DNA from: CAYOWQ01 sp964407695
Lineage (GTDB): Bacteria; Planctomycetota; Phycisphaerae; Phycisphaerales; SM1A02
DNA length: 64,000 nt
Assembly (NCBI GenBank): GCA_964407695.1
Contig: CAYOWQ010000007.1
Coordinates: 1-64,000 of the forward strand
Direction: 5' to 3'
Position 1 is the stretch's first letter; every line of letters starts with the position of its first letter. A program made the position numbers and the translations under genes. Of this stretch, positions 54,009 to 61,974 are shown one piece after another. The notes beneath the pieces were generated by a model. That model was not told where the DNA came from and ran no database searches. It saw only the letters and a list, made by a program, of their open reading frames with translations.

Positions 54009-54359
54009 ATGCGTTCCAACAAGGGCCAATTCGACTCGATCTCGCGCCGAGATGGCGGCGACAGGATTCTCGCCCCGAGCGATTGCACCAATACGGATGA
54101 TCTGGATGCGTTCATTCGATCCGGGCTTGACCGCGTTCATGGACGGCATCGAAGCGTGACCGTTGATCTCTCTCCGGTTCGATCCATGAACAGTGCCCTG
54201 TTGGCGGCTGTGATCTTCCTGGCACGGGAGAGCATGGATCGCGGGCTGAGAATTCAACTCTCCGGCGTCACCGACCAGTTTCGCGATTGGGCGTCGACTC
54301 TCGGCGTCTGGTCCGCGTTGGTCAAGCGCGGCATCGTGACGGAGCGATCGACGACGTAA
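54009..54359 (+). CDS. STAS-domain anti-anti-sigma-like protein
   Basis: This protein of 116 residues fits a compact STAS fold: a first strand and helix, then SVTVDLSPVRSMNSALLAAVIFLARESMDRGLRIQLSGVTDQFRDWASTLGV. The position around SMNSALLA matches the phosphorylatable serine region of SpoIIAA/RsbV-type proteins. These are the substrates of SpoIIE/RsbU phosphatases, two of which are in this window. The kinase partner (SpoIIAB/RsbW-like) is not found here. The start is ATG 54009; a longer frame from 53928 reads a Cys/Asn-rich leader. It converges with the YmdB-like gene by a five-base gap. Confidence 0.72.
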   Translation: MRSNKGQFDSISRRDGGDRILAPSDCTNTDDLDAFIRSGLDRVHGRHRSVTVDLSPVRSMNSALLAAVIFLARESMDRGLRIQLSGVTDQFRDWASTLGVWSALVKRGIVTERSTT

Positions 54360-54364
54360 GCTCG

Positions 54365-55165
54365 TTATCGGTACTCGATCCTCTGGATCGAAAGGCAACG
54401 GCCGCTCGCCTCATCAATCCGGACCACAGCCCCGCACATGGCTGCGCCCCCTTCGGCCACATCCATGCTGACGAACATTCCGGTCGTCATGTGCTTGAGA
54501 ACACAGGTCTTATCCCGGCCTATGACCGAGTCGTAGGGGCCGCACATGCCCACATCCGTGATAAATCCCGTTCCGCCGGCGAGCACGCGGGCATCCGCCG
54601 TGGGGACATGCGTATGCGTTCCCAGAACCGCGGCGACGCGGCCATCGAGATAGTGCGCCAGCGCGGCTTTCTCGCTCGTAGCCTCCATGTGCGCCTCAAC
54701 GATGACAATGGGATTCGGCTCGGGAATCTGGGCAAGGATGGCGTCGGCCGTCGCGAATGGATCATCGGCAGGAAGCGACACGAATACGCGGCCGAGCAGG
54801 GTCATGATGTAGACCTGGCGGTGGTGCTTCGAACTGTCCTGGACGCGAATCCACCCTCGTCCGACCGCTTTCTTTGACAGATTTGCCGGTCTCAGGATCG
54901 GCTCTGCGGGGTTCTCAAGGATTGGCAGGATGCGATTGCACTTATAGACGTGGTCCCCCAGCGTAATGGCGTCGATTCCGAGGCCTCGGAGCGAATGATA
55001 AAGGTCGGCGGAAAGTCCTGAACCGGAGCGAGCGTTCTCGGCGTTGGCGATAACCAGATCCGGATGGTGGTCTTCGCGGAGTTTCGGCAGGCACTCCTGC
55101 ACGATGCGACGTCCTGGCGATCCGAAGATATCCCCAAGGAACGCGATGGACAGTGATTGGGTCAC
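54365..55165 (-). CDS. YmdB-like metallophosphoesterase (TIGR00282)
   Basis: This protein of 266 residues begins SIAFLGDIFGSPGRR and continues with NAENARSGSG. It has TLGDHVYKC, EAHMEATSEK and GTHTHVPTAD, which provide the dinuclear metal site of the YmdB family. In Bacillus, YmdB is a 2',3'-cAMP phosphodiesterase affecting biofilm. GTG 55165 matches the family N-terminus; the frame also opens upstream to an ATG at 55228. Confidence 0.9.
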   Translation of the reverse strand: MTQSLSIAFLGDIFGSPGRRIVQECLPKLREDHHPDLVIANAENARSGSGLSADLYHSLRGLGIDAITLGDHVYKCNRILPILENPAEPILRPANLSKKAVGRGWIRVQDSSKHHRQVYIMTLLGRVFVSLPADDPFATADAILAQIPEPNPIVIVEAHMEATSEKAALAHYLDGRVAAVLGTHTHVPTADARVLAGGTGFITDVGMCGPYDSVIGRDKTCVLKHMTTGMFVSMDVAEGGAAMCGAVVRIDEASGRCLSIQRIEYR

Positions 55166-55390
55166 GGGTTGAAACTGGGATGGATGTCGTGGCTTGTCAG
55201 CATGGGGGTGCTGACGGTATGCTTTCATGAAAGGGTAGCATGTCTCTCAGGGAGTGCCCTACCCAGGCCAGGCGACATCCGCGGGCCACAACGAATGATT
55301 CGGGCGGGAGTTGACGCGGCGGCTGAACCGTCGCCGTCGATTGATGTGCATGGTCGGGGTGTGATCATGCTTACTGACTGAGGTGCACAC

Positions 55391-56056
55391 TTGGAATCAG
55401 AAGGTTTTCCCCAGACACAAGCTGCCAGGGCCCGGTTCCAATTCGGCGATCAGGTGAAGCACCCGCGTCGGCCTGAATGGGGTGTCGGGTCGGTGCTCAA
55501 GGTTGAGACCGTAACCACAAACGGACAGGAGGATCAGAGGCTGACCATCCGATTCCCCAATGAGGGTCTCAAGGTACTTCTGGCATCGGCCGCCTCTTTG
55601 AGTCTTGCGGGTAGCTCCAACGGCGACGCGGGATCTCTGCTGGATGATCACACGTTATCGGCCCGCGAATCCTCCTCGGAATCGGGCTGGCTCGGAAGTC
55701 TTGCAAAGCGCAAGCCCGAAGAAATCATGACGACGATTCCTCCGGCGGCATCCGATCCGTTCTCCAGTCTGAGAAAGCGCCTGGAGTTCACCCTTGCGTT
55801 GTACCGCTTCGACGGGTCACCGACCCGCTTAATTGAATGGGCGATCGCTCAATCGGGACTCAATGATCCGCTTTCGAGGTTCTCACGTCCCGAGCTTGAG
55901 GCCTTCTTCAAGCGTTATGCCTACGAGCGTGACCTTCATCTCGTGCGACTCGCACAGGAGGTTCACCGGCAGGAACCCGAACTGCTGCGATCGATGACCG
56001 CCAGGATGCCGCCGGCAGCGCTGCAGACGTTGAAGAAGAGCGACATCATTCGTTGA
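55391..56056 (+). CDS. DUF3553 domain protein
   Basis: This protein of 221 residues carries an N-terminal DUF3553 domain (about 15-70: FQFGDQVKHPRRPEWGVGSVLKVETV, then LTIRFPNEGLKVLL), an SH3-like small barrel also found at the C-terminus of UvrD/PcrA-type helicases. The C-terminal part is helical and unclassified. The start is TTG 55391 with GAGGTG five bases upstream, and no ATG is available. Its stop codon lies within a perfect 16-base palindrome (56052-56067). Confidence 0.78.
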   Translation: MESEGFPQTQAARARFQFGDQVKHPRRPEWGVGSVLKVETVTTNGQEDQRLTIRFPNEGLKVLLASAASLSLAGSSNGDAGSLLDDHTLSARESSSESGWLGSLAKRKPEEIMTTIPPAASDPFSSLRKRLEFTLALYRFDGSPTRLIEWAIAQSGLNDPLSRFSRPELEAFFKRYAYERDLHLVRLAQEVHRQEPELLRSMTARMPPAALQTLKKSDIIR

Positions 56057-56067
56057 CAATTGTCAAC
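56052..56067. promoter_or_regulatory. 16-bp perfect palindrome GTTGACAATTGTCAAC
   Basis: A perfect inverted repeat with no spacer overlaps the DUF3553 stop codon and lies 177 bases upstream of the coiled-coil gene start at 56245. It has the look of a dimeric regulator operator (MarR or similar class, TTGACAATTGTCAA-like). It also contains a TTGACA that could be a -35 box, though no good -10 is at 17 bases. There is no T-tract, so it is not a terminator. Confidence 0.45.
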
Positions 56068-56244
56068 AGACGGAACATCCGGATCCTCGACCAGGGGGGC
56101 GAGATCCGAGAATCGTGCGTCCCATGGCCTCCGGAGCCCGATTCCACGGTTTGGCACGCCGGACATCGGTCGTCGGTCCCGGGATTGTTGATGTGTTCCT
56201 TCGAATCGCGGCGTCGGCCGCCCATCGAACGGAGAACACAAGAC

Positions 56245-56562
56245 ATGGACGAACAGAACTTTCAGACCAAGATGAGCGATATCCTCTCCCGGATCAAGGA
56301 CCTCCCCGACGCCGACCGTTCACGGCTTGAACAGCTCGCCGCAGAGACCAAGGACCGCCGGGATCGACTTCGCACCTCCATCACCGAACTTCAGGAGTCG
56401 CTTGACTACCTTCGACTCAGCGTGAAGTACCTGGTGTTTGACCTCGAGGCGACCCGGCGCGAAAACGCCTACCTCCGCAAGATGCTTGAGCAGTCCAACC
56501 GAGATCAGCAGAAGAAGCGTCGTGACAAGAACGACAACTTCATGGAACCGGGTGAAGAATAA
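56245..56562 (+). CDS. Small coiled-coil protein
   Basis: This protein of 105 residues is almost entirely predicted helix: SDILSRIKDLPDADRSRLEQLAAETKDRRDRLR, then ITELQESLDYLRLSVKYLVFDLEATRRENAYLRKML. It ends with a basic/acidic tail. The heptad-like spacing supports a coiled coil and oligomerisation. No family is recognised. ATG 56245 has GGAGA about ten bases upstream. A terminator follows at 56661 and the gene stands alone in its transcription unit. The only notable upstream feature is the 16-base palindrome. Confidence 0.72.
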   Translation: MDEQNFQTKMSDILSRIKDLPDADRSRLEQLAAETKDRRDRLRTSITELQESLDYLRLSVKYLVFDLEATRRENAYLRKMLEQSNRDQQKKRRDKNDNFMEPGEE

Positions 56563-56660
56563 TCACTCCGGACGAACAGACTCCTCCTTCGTGGTGATGA
56601 CAAATCGTCTGTAGTCACGCACAGACCCGGGCCGATCCAGCGTCGTCACCCAGATGCCCC

Positions 56661-56690
56661 AACAACCCGCCGTCCCGTCGGCGGGTTGTT
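56661..56690 (+). terminator. Intrinsic terminator-like hairpin after the coiled-coil gene
   Basis: AACAACCCGCCG pairs with CGGCGGGTTGTT around a six-base loop, followed by CCTTTAA. The stem is very strong, but the T-run is short and broken. Confidence 0.65.
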
Positions 56691-56723
56691 CCTTTAAGGC
56701 CGACCGGATGAAACCGCATTAGA

Positions 56724-57941
56724 ATGGGACCAATGCAGTCGTCTCGTGTTTATGCAGACAATGCCGCCACCTCGATGCCCAAGGCACCGGGCGTCGCTGA
56801 GGCAGTCGCCGCGGCCATCACGCATCTGGGCAGCCCGGGGCGTGGCGCGTACACCGAAGCGCGCGAAGGATCGGAGACCCTGCAGCGTTGCCGCAACAGT
56901 CTGGCGAGGCTCTTCGGATTGACCGACTCCCGAAACGTGATCTTCACGTTGAATGCAACCGACGCGATCAACCTGGGCATCAAGGGTGTCCTCCGAGCGC
57001 GCCGACGACAGCCGGAGGTCCCTCATGTGGTTACCACCTGGATGGACCATAACTCAATCCTTCGACCCCTCAAGGAACTGGAGCGCGACGGGGCGTTGAT
57101 TACCCGAGTACAGGTTGACCCCGCGTCCGGCAGAGTCGATCCTGACGACATTCGAGCCGCGATGACTGAACAGACAGTCCTCATCGCCACACAGCATGCG
57201 TCCAATGTCTGCGGAGCCGTCCAACCGGTCGCTCAAATCGCGGACATTGCACACCAATACGGAGCGCATGTTCTGATTGATGCCGCGCAGACTGCTGGGC
57301 ATGAGCCGATCGACATGGAGGTCCTTGGAATCGATCTGCTCGCGGTTCCGGGACACAAGGGGCTCCTCGGCCCACTTGGGACGGGTGCACTGTGTATCCG
57401 TCCTGGCGTGGAGAATTGCCTGGACACAACGCGCGAGGGCGGCACAGGATCGGCATCCGAGCGCGATACTCAGCCTGCCGAGATGCCTGATCGGTTCGAA
57501 GCTGGGTCCCACAACCTTCCCGGGGTGGCTGGCCTCGCGGTTGCGCTCGAGTGGATCGAAAGTCGAGGTCTCGGTGCCATTCGCCGTCACGAGATGCAAC
57601 TCTCGGAACAACTAATTGAAGGTTTTCAGGGGCTCGACGGGTTTCGGCTCCTCGGTCCCTTGACGGCGCGAGATCGAGTCGCCGTCTTCGGATTCACCGT
57701 TGATGGGATTTCGCCCGGCGACATCTCGGAACACCTCGAGTCGGAGCATGACATCCTGTCTCGCAGCGGACTTCATTGTGCTCCATTGGCCCATGCCACA
57801 TTCGGAACCTGTCCGAACGGGGCGACTCGGCTCAGTCTGGGTGTGTTCAATACTCGTGAGGACGTTGAACGAATCATCGTTGCGCTCCGAAGTCTGTGTT
57901 CGGCGGGTCGGCGGCGATTTCAGGCGGCGTCTGCATGCTGA
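56724..57941 (+). CDS. Class V aminotransferase/cysteine desulfurase-like protein
   Basis: This protein of 405 residues is a PLP-dependent fold type I enzyme. It begins VYADNAATSMPKAPGVAEA and continues with VIFTLNATDAINLGIKG. The PLP-lysine region is LLAVPGHKGLLGPLGTG, and the C-terminal domain ends near SRSGLHCAPLAH. It resembles the SufS/CsdA-type desulfurase group, with its catalytic-Cys loop likely in the SRSGLHCAPL region, but the reaction is not proven. It starts at ATG 56724 or 56733 and overlaps gmhA by seven bases at the end. No Suf partner genes are present. Confidence 0.87.
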   Translation: MGPMQSSRVYADNAATSMPKAPGVAEAVAAAITHLGSPGRGAYTEAREGSETLQRCRNSLARLFGLTDSRNVIFTLNATDAINLGIKGVLRARRRQPEVPHVVTTWMDHNSILRPLKELERDGALITRVQVDPASGRVDPDDIRAAMTEQTVLIATQHASNVCGAVQPVAQIADIAHQYGAHVLIDAAQTAGHEPIDMEVLGIDLLAVPGHKGLLGPLGTGALCIRPGVENCLDTTREGGTGSASERDTQPAEMPDRFEAGSHNLPGVAGLAVALEWIESRGLGAIRRHEMQLSEQLIEGFQGLDGFRLLGPLTARDRVAVFGFTVDGISPGDISEHLESEHDILSRSGLHCAPLAHATFGTCPNGATRLSLGVFNTREDVERIIVALRSLCSAGRRRFQAASAC

Positions 57942-58504
57942 CCCGTGACCTGATTCTGCAGCGGGTTGAAGGCGCGCTTGCTGCGGTCGGTTCGATCCGC
58001 GACAACCTCGAGACGATTGAGAAGATGGGACAAACGATTGTGGAACGCCTTCGTGCCGGCGGCGTGATGTACACCGCCGGAAATGGTGGTTCAGCTGCCG
58101 AGGCGCTCCACCTCGCGGAGGAATTCATCGGGAGATACCGAAGCAATCGGCCGCCGTTGCGTGCGGTTTGCCTCAACGCAGACCCAACGGCATTGACGTG
58201 CATCGCCAATGATTTTGGCTTTGAAGAGGTCTTCGCACGGCAGATCCGTGCACTGGGAAGTCGTGGCGACATCGTCGTTGCATTCTCGACCTCCGGAAGG
58301 AGTCGGAACATCTTGCGATTGCTCGAGGAGGCCGGACTAAGAGGTTGCGTTCGCATCGCACTCCTGGGCTCGAGCGGAGGCGCCGCAAGAGAGCTCTGCG
58401 AGCATGCACTCATCGTGCCATCGGATGATTCGGCACATGTTCAGGAGGCCCACCAAGTTGTCCTGCACCTCTTCTGCGAACTCCTGGAAACCGGCTGGAC
58501 TTAG
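57935..58504 (+). CDS. gmhA: Phosphoheptose isomerase (SIS domain)
   Basis: GmhA isomerises sedoheptulose 7-phosphate to D-glycero-D-manno-heptose 7-phosphate, the first step to the heptose of outer-membrane glycans. The SIS domain of 189 residues has AGNGGSAAEALHLAEEFIGRY, FSTSGRSRNI and the terminal HVQEAHQVVLHLFCELLE, which supply substrate-binding and catalytic residues. ATG 57935 overlaps the upstream aminotransferase stop (57939-57941), so translation is probably coupled. Confidence 0.92.
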   Translation: MLTRDLILQRVEGALAAVGSIRDNLETIEKMGQTIVERLRAGGVMYTAGNGGSAAEALHLAEEFIGRYRSNRPPLRAVCLNADPTALTCIANDFGFEEVFARQIRALGSRGDIVVAFSTSGRSRNILRLLEEAGLRGCVRIALLGSSGGAARELCEHALIVPSDDSAHVQEAHQVVLHLFCELLETGWT

Positions 58505-58640
58505 CGGGTGTCCGATAGCCTCCGACGATTTTCTGGCAGAAAATCCGAATTTTCTCCTCACACGCGGATTTATCGACTACGCTAGAGTTTCCAGTGACAT
58601 CTGGCTGTAGGTACCCCCACAACCTATCGGAGATCGAGAA

Positions 58641-60116
58641 ATGAACAAATCTGGAGTGGTCGGCGCATTGGCACTCGGAGTGAGCGCCACCTTGATCGGG
58701 CATTGGACCGTGCAGGCTGACGGTCGACGAAATGGCGATGGCGGCGTGGCGGGGTCCGGACCGGATGTTATCGTGGGCGGCATCTCCGGTCAGCCGACGG
58801 CACCCTCTCAACTCAAGAAATGGGGAACCGTTGGGGGCATCACGGCCTATTCCATCGGAACGACATCGTGCAACATCGGCGATCAGATCTTGAAGTGGTG
58901 CGATTTCAACAATGCATCGGTCCCCTGCACGAAGACTGAGCATCCGGTCATCTCTCAGAATCTGTACCGGATGAAGGACGGAAGATTTGAACAGATCGGC
59001 ATGTCGTGGCTCAAGCACGGATTCTGTGCTCTCGCTGAGAATCTTTGCAGCCCGTGCCAGAGCGATCCATTCGGATGCGATGCCCTTGGCGTGGGATGTT
59101 CCGATCCCTACAGCACCGACCTGAACGGTACGCAGTCAAATCTTGGTCCGCTCTCGCAGGTCAATCCGCATACCGGCATCTTCCCGTATCCGTTCACCGC
59201 CCCGGCCGCCCCACCCACCATCGGGCGTCGATTGCAGGTGAACAACAACGATGTGGACCCGGCCCAGAATGCGAATGCTCTCTATTTCGCTCAAGCACAC
59301 TATGTTCATCCCCAGGATTGCTCCTCGGGTACGGACATGAACAACGCGAGCTATCGACGGGTCACCGTTGGCTCGCTGTCCGGTGCGGGATGGAATCTCA
59401 ATTTCACGGGCACCACGGCCCAGCAGAAGCCCGCGATCCAGGCATGGAAGGATCACGGACTTGGAGCCAATACACCGGATCCCAATGTCGTTCTGCAGAA
59501 TGTTGAGGTTCCCGGCGACGGCCGGTTCATCGTCGGTTACAAGGTTTCGCAGATCGATGAAACCACATGGCACTATGAATTCGCCATCCAGAACTACAAC
59601 GTCGACCGGTCGGCCCGATCGTTCGCATTGCCTCTGCCGAGCTGCGTCGACGTCAGCAATGTTGGTTTCCATGACTACGTCTATCACTCCGGTGAGCCGT
59701 TTGACGGTACCGATTGGGGCAGCATGATTGATGCCAATGGATTGAGTTGGCAGACGGTTGATGCGGAGGGCAACCCTGTGACCTTCGCGGAGAACCCGAA
59801 TGCCAATGCCCTGCGATGGTCGACCCTCTACAATTTCCGGTTTGATGCGAACTCTCCGCCCACCGCAGCCGATGCCACAATTGGCCTGTTCAAATCGGGT
59901 GGCGAAGGCGATCCGGATTCCGTGACGGTCGCGATCCTGGTGCCCTCTGCAATCGTTCCCAATCCGGATCTCGATGGCTCCGGATTCGTTGATGGGGCAG
60001 ATCTGGGACTTCTGCTGAGCGCCTGGGAAACGAATGATTGCAATGCCGACCTGACCGGCGACGGCATCGTTGATGGGGCAGACCTCGGCCTCATGTTGTC
60101 GGCATGGAGCGAGTGA
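58641..60116 (+). CDS. Secreted protein of unknown fold with dockerin-like C-terminus
   Basis: This 491-residue exported protein has a signal peptide (MNKSGVVGALALGVSATLIGHW). The long middle is unrecognised but has several disulfide-capable pairs (for example CNIGDQILKWC, CALAENLCSPCQ) and a beta-rich C-terminal half (WHYEFAIQNYNVDRSARSFALP). It ends in two dockerin-like loops (PDLDGSGFVDGADLG, DLTGDGIVDGADLG), each with LxLSAW. The same architecture in related genomes is annotated as surface or choice-of-anchor protein. ATG 58641 has GGAGATCGAGAA upstream, and a terminator at 60153 follows. Confidence 0.83.
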   Translation: MNKSGVVGALALGVSATLIGHWTVQADGRRNGDGGVAGSGPDVIVGGISGQPTAPSQLKKWGTVGGITAYSIGTTSCNIGDQILKWCDFNNASVPCTKTEHPVISQNLYRMKDGRFEQIGMSWLKHGFCALAENLCSPCQSDPFGCDALGVGCSDPYSTDLNGTQSNLGPLSQVNPHTGIFPYPFTAPAAPPTIGRRLQVNNNDVDPAQNANALYFAQAHYVHPQDCSSGTDMNNASYRRVTVGSLSGAGWNLNFTGTTAQQKPAIQAWKDHGLGANTPDPNVVLQNVEVPGDGRFIVGYKVSQIDETTWHYEFAIQNYNVDRSARSFALPLPSCVDVSNVGFHDYVYHSGEPFDGTDWGSMIDANGLSWQTVDAEGNPVTFAENPNANALRWSTLYNFRFDANSPPTAADATIGLFKSGGEGDPDSVTVAILVPSAIVPNPDLDGSGFVDGADLGLLLSAWETNDCNADLTGDGIVDGADLGLMLSAWSE

Positions 60117-60152
60117 CCCGCTCGACCTGATTGATATTCCTGTTCATATCAT

Positions 60153-60189
60153 CGCAGTGACTCACAATTGAGTCACTGCGTTTTCTTTT
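60153..60189 (+). terminator. Intrinsic terminator after the third dockerin gene
   Basis: A twelve-base perfect stem (CGCAGTGACTCA / TGAGTCACTGCG) with CAAT loop is followed by TTTTCTTTT. It is 36 bases after the stop. Confidence 0.9.
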
Positions 60190-60294
60190 CAGGCGTTCGG
60201 AGAACGCTCGCGGAATCACATTGGCGAACAGGCCTGGAAGCGGGCCTCGCCGCGTGTCATGACCATGGTGACGGGTCGACCGCCTCGAGGTGGC

Positions 60295-60975
60295 CTACTC
60301 ACGCTCAATAACGACGGTGGGCTCAAACTTGATTCGTCGGATGGGGCTGGGCTTGCCGTGTCGCTGGCCGCAATTCTTGCAAGTGGACCGCTTCGGGTTG
60401 GCCCAGAAATCCTCCATCGCCTGAGCAAAGTGAACCACGATGTCCTTGCAGGCGAATTCCAGATCCTCAACCACATGATGGCACTTGTCGCAATACCAGA
60501 TGATGTGCTCCATCTCTTCCGGCGGGCGTCGACGCTCCACCACAAGGCCCAGCGTGTCGGGCGGGCGCGTGGGTGAATGCGGAACACCGCCGGGCACGAA
60601 GAAGGTCTCCCCCTCTCGGACCACGACATCCTTGATCGTGTTGTCCTCAAAGATCCGGACGACGATGTCGCCCTTCAGCTGATAAAAGAACTCTTCCGAG
60701 TTTGTCAGGTGAAAATCGTTGCGGGCGTTTGGTCCTGCGATGATCATGATGAAAAAGTCGTCGCCGTCGTACAGGTAGCCGTTGGAAACGGGCGGTTTCA
60801 GGCGATGGCGGTTCTCGGCAATCCAGCCCATCAGGTCGATCGGGGGCTCCACCTTTCCGCGAGGATCAAACCCGGTGTGGCCCAGGGGCTCCCGGCCGCC
60901 TCGGTCCGCGGCAGGCCCTTGCCCCGTTGCGCCCGGGGACGATGCGGCTGCATTGCGTTTTGTGGTTGTCGTCAT
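60295..60975 (-). CDS. 3-hydroxyanthranilate 3,4-dioxygenase
   Basis: This iron-dependent cupin enzyme opens the ring of 3-hydroxyanthranilate to the precursor of quinolinate in NAD synthesis from tryptophan. The 226-residue protein has the cupin metal site (NDFHLTNSEEFFYQLKG, then GETFFVPGGVPHSP). It also has the C-terminal rubredoxin-like CxxC pairs (CDKC and CKNCG) typical of bacterial forms. The start is ATG 60975 with AGGAG seven bases upstream. It is divergent from the membrane protein gene at 61041. No other kynurenine pathway gene is in this window. Confidence 0.92.
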   Translation of the reverse strand: MTTTTKRNAAASSPGATGQGPAADRGGREPLGHTGFDPRGKVEPPIDLMGWIAENRHRLKPPVSNGYLYDGDDFFIMIIAGPNARNDFHLTNSEEFFYQLKGDIVVRIFEDNTIKDVVVREGETFFVPGGVPHSPTRPPDTLGLVVERRRPPEEMEHIIWYCDKCHHVVEDLEFACKDIVVHFAQAMEDFWANPKRSTCKNCGQRHGKPSPIRRIKFEPTVVIERE

Positions 60976-61040
60976 GGCAGTCTCCTTTTCTAGTGTAGCC
61001 GTCCGCAGCCCCGTCGCTCCAAGAAGACTACCCTTGCGGG

Positions 61041-61523
61041 ATGGCCTCAGACCAACCGGACACGATCCGCTGGAAATCCTGGCCGGCGTCCGATCATCCC
61101 CTGGCCGCAGCGGGCGGAGTCTTGGTCATTGTTGCATTTTCGATGACGACGTGGCTGATGGGGGCGGGTGTACTTGCTTCCGTTGCGGTAGGGCTGGTCC
61201 TGCTCTTCATTGTTCGCCGGTTTTTTCTTCCGTCGTCATACGAACTCTCCGCCGATCAATTCGTTTCGAGCGGATTCCTGAGCCACCGAGCCCTGCCCTG
61301 GCGCGACGTTCGCCGAATCGTTTGGGATGATCGTGGCGGGCTGGTGAGTCCTCGAGTGAAGTCATCGGCGTGGGATCGCCGTTCGATCATTTTCGATTGG
61401 GGCCGCAGCAGGCAGGTTGTTGAGCCAAGACTTCGCCAAAAGAGTGCCGCCCTCGCGGTTCATCCTCAGGCAATCACGATGTCGGAAGCGGCCGAACAAT
61501 CGCTTTCCGGAGCGTCTGAATGA
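61041..61523 (+). CDS. Two-helix membrane protein with PH-like domain
   Basis: This protein of 160 residues has two close membrane segments (about residues 22-60) and a cytoplasmic domain. The domain begins YELSADQFVSSGFLSHRALPWRDVRRIVWDDRGGLVS, a pattern typical of bacterial PH-like membrane proteins. No specific function is assigned. It is the first gene of a three-gene run; its stop overlaps the start of the next gene as ATGA. Confidence 0.72.
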   Translation: MASDQPDTIRWKSWPASDHPLAAAGGVLVIVAFSMTTWLMGAGVLASVAVGLVLLFIVRRFFLPSSYELSADQFVSSGFLSHRALPWRDVRRIVWDDRGGLVSPRVKSSAWDRRSIIFDWGRSRQVVEPRLRQKSAALAVHPQAITMSEAAEQSLSGASE

Positions 61524-61933
61524 ACTGGCTCAAGCATGCGTTCGCGGTCGAGAAGCCGGAGGATTTTTCGCCCACTGCGATCCAGGCGGAAGTTACGCGA
61601 AAGCTCGCCGCCGAAATCGTCCGCCGGGGCATGGCCACGCCGGCGCTCATGTTTCTCGAAATGTCGCGGCCGCTCAACATGGTCGCTGCTTCGACGATGC
61701 ACTATTTCACCCCGATCATCAAGGTGATCACCGACGGTCCCGGCTACGAGGCCTTCGCGGCCATGCTTGAACATCGGGGAAGCATCGCCTATTTCATGCG
61801 ATCCATCGAAGACGCCGAAGGCCAGATTGCTGGAAGTCTGCCTGATGCATCAGCGAGTGAACCCTCATCCACTCCGACTGGAATCCAACCTCGTGTCCCG
61901 GACCATTCCTCGTCCCCACCCGATCCTCGCTGA
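61520..61933 (+). CDS. Small helical protein of unknown function in ASKHA operon
   Basis: This protein of 137 residues has a conserved-looking helical core (about 12-95: KPEDFSPTAIQAEVTRKL, RGMATPALMFLEMSRPLNMVAAS, YEAFAAMLEHRGSIAYFMRSIE). A Ser/Pro-rich disordered tail follows. No family is recognised. ATG 61520 overlaps the upstream TGA and has GGAG eight bases upstream, so translation is coupled to the PH-like protein. The ASKHA gene begins 41 bases after its stop. Confidence 0.72.
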   Translation: MNWLKHAFAVEKPEDFSPTAIQAEVTRKLAAEIVRRGMATPALMFLEMSRPLNMVAASTMHYFTPIIKVITDGPGYEAFAAMLEHRGSIAYFMRSIEDAEGQIAGSLPDASASEPSSTPTGIQPRVPDHSSSPPDPR

Positions 61934-61974
61934 CTTGTAGCCCTTGCCACTTGGTGCTATTCCTGCCGTTCCAC

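Noticed and set aside
55157..55381. 74-aa frame, including a 28-aa peptide, just upstream of the DUF3553 gene
   Set aside because: No ribosome site and overlaps the 5' end of the YmdB-like gene; no conservation evidence.
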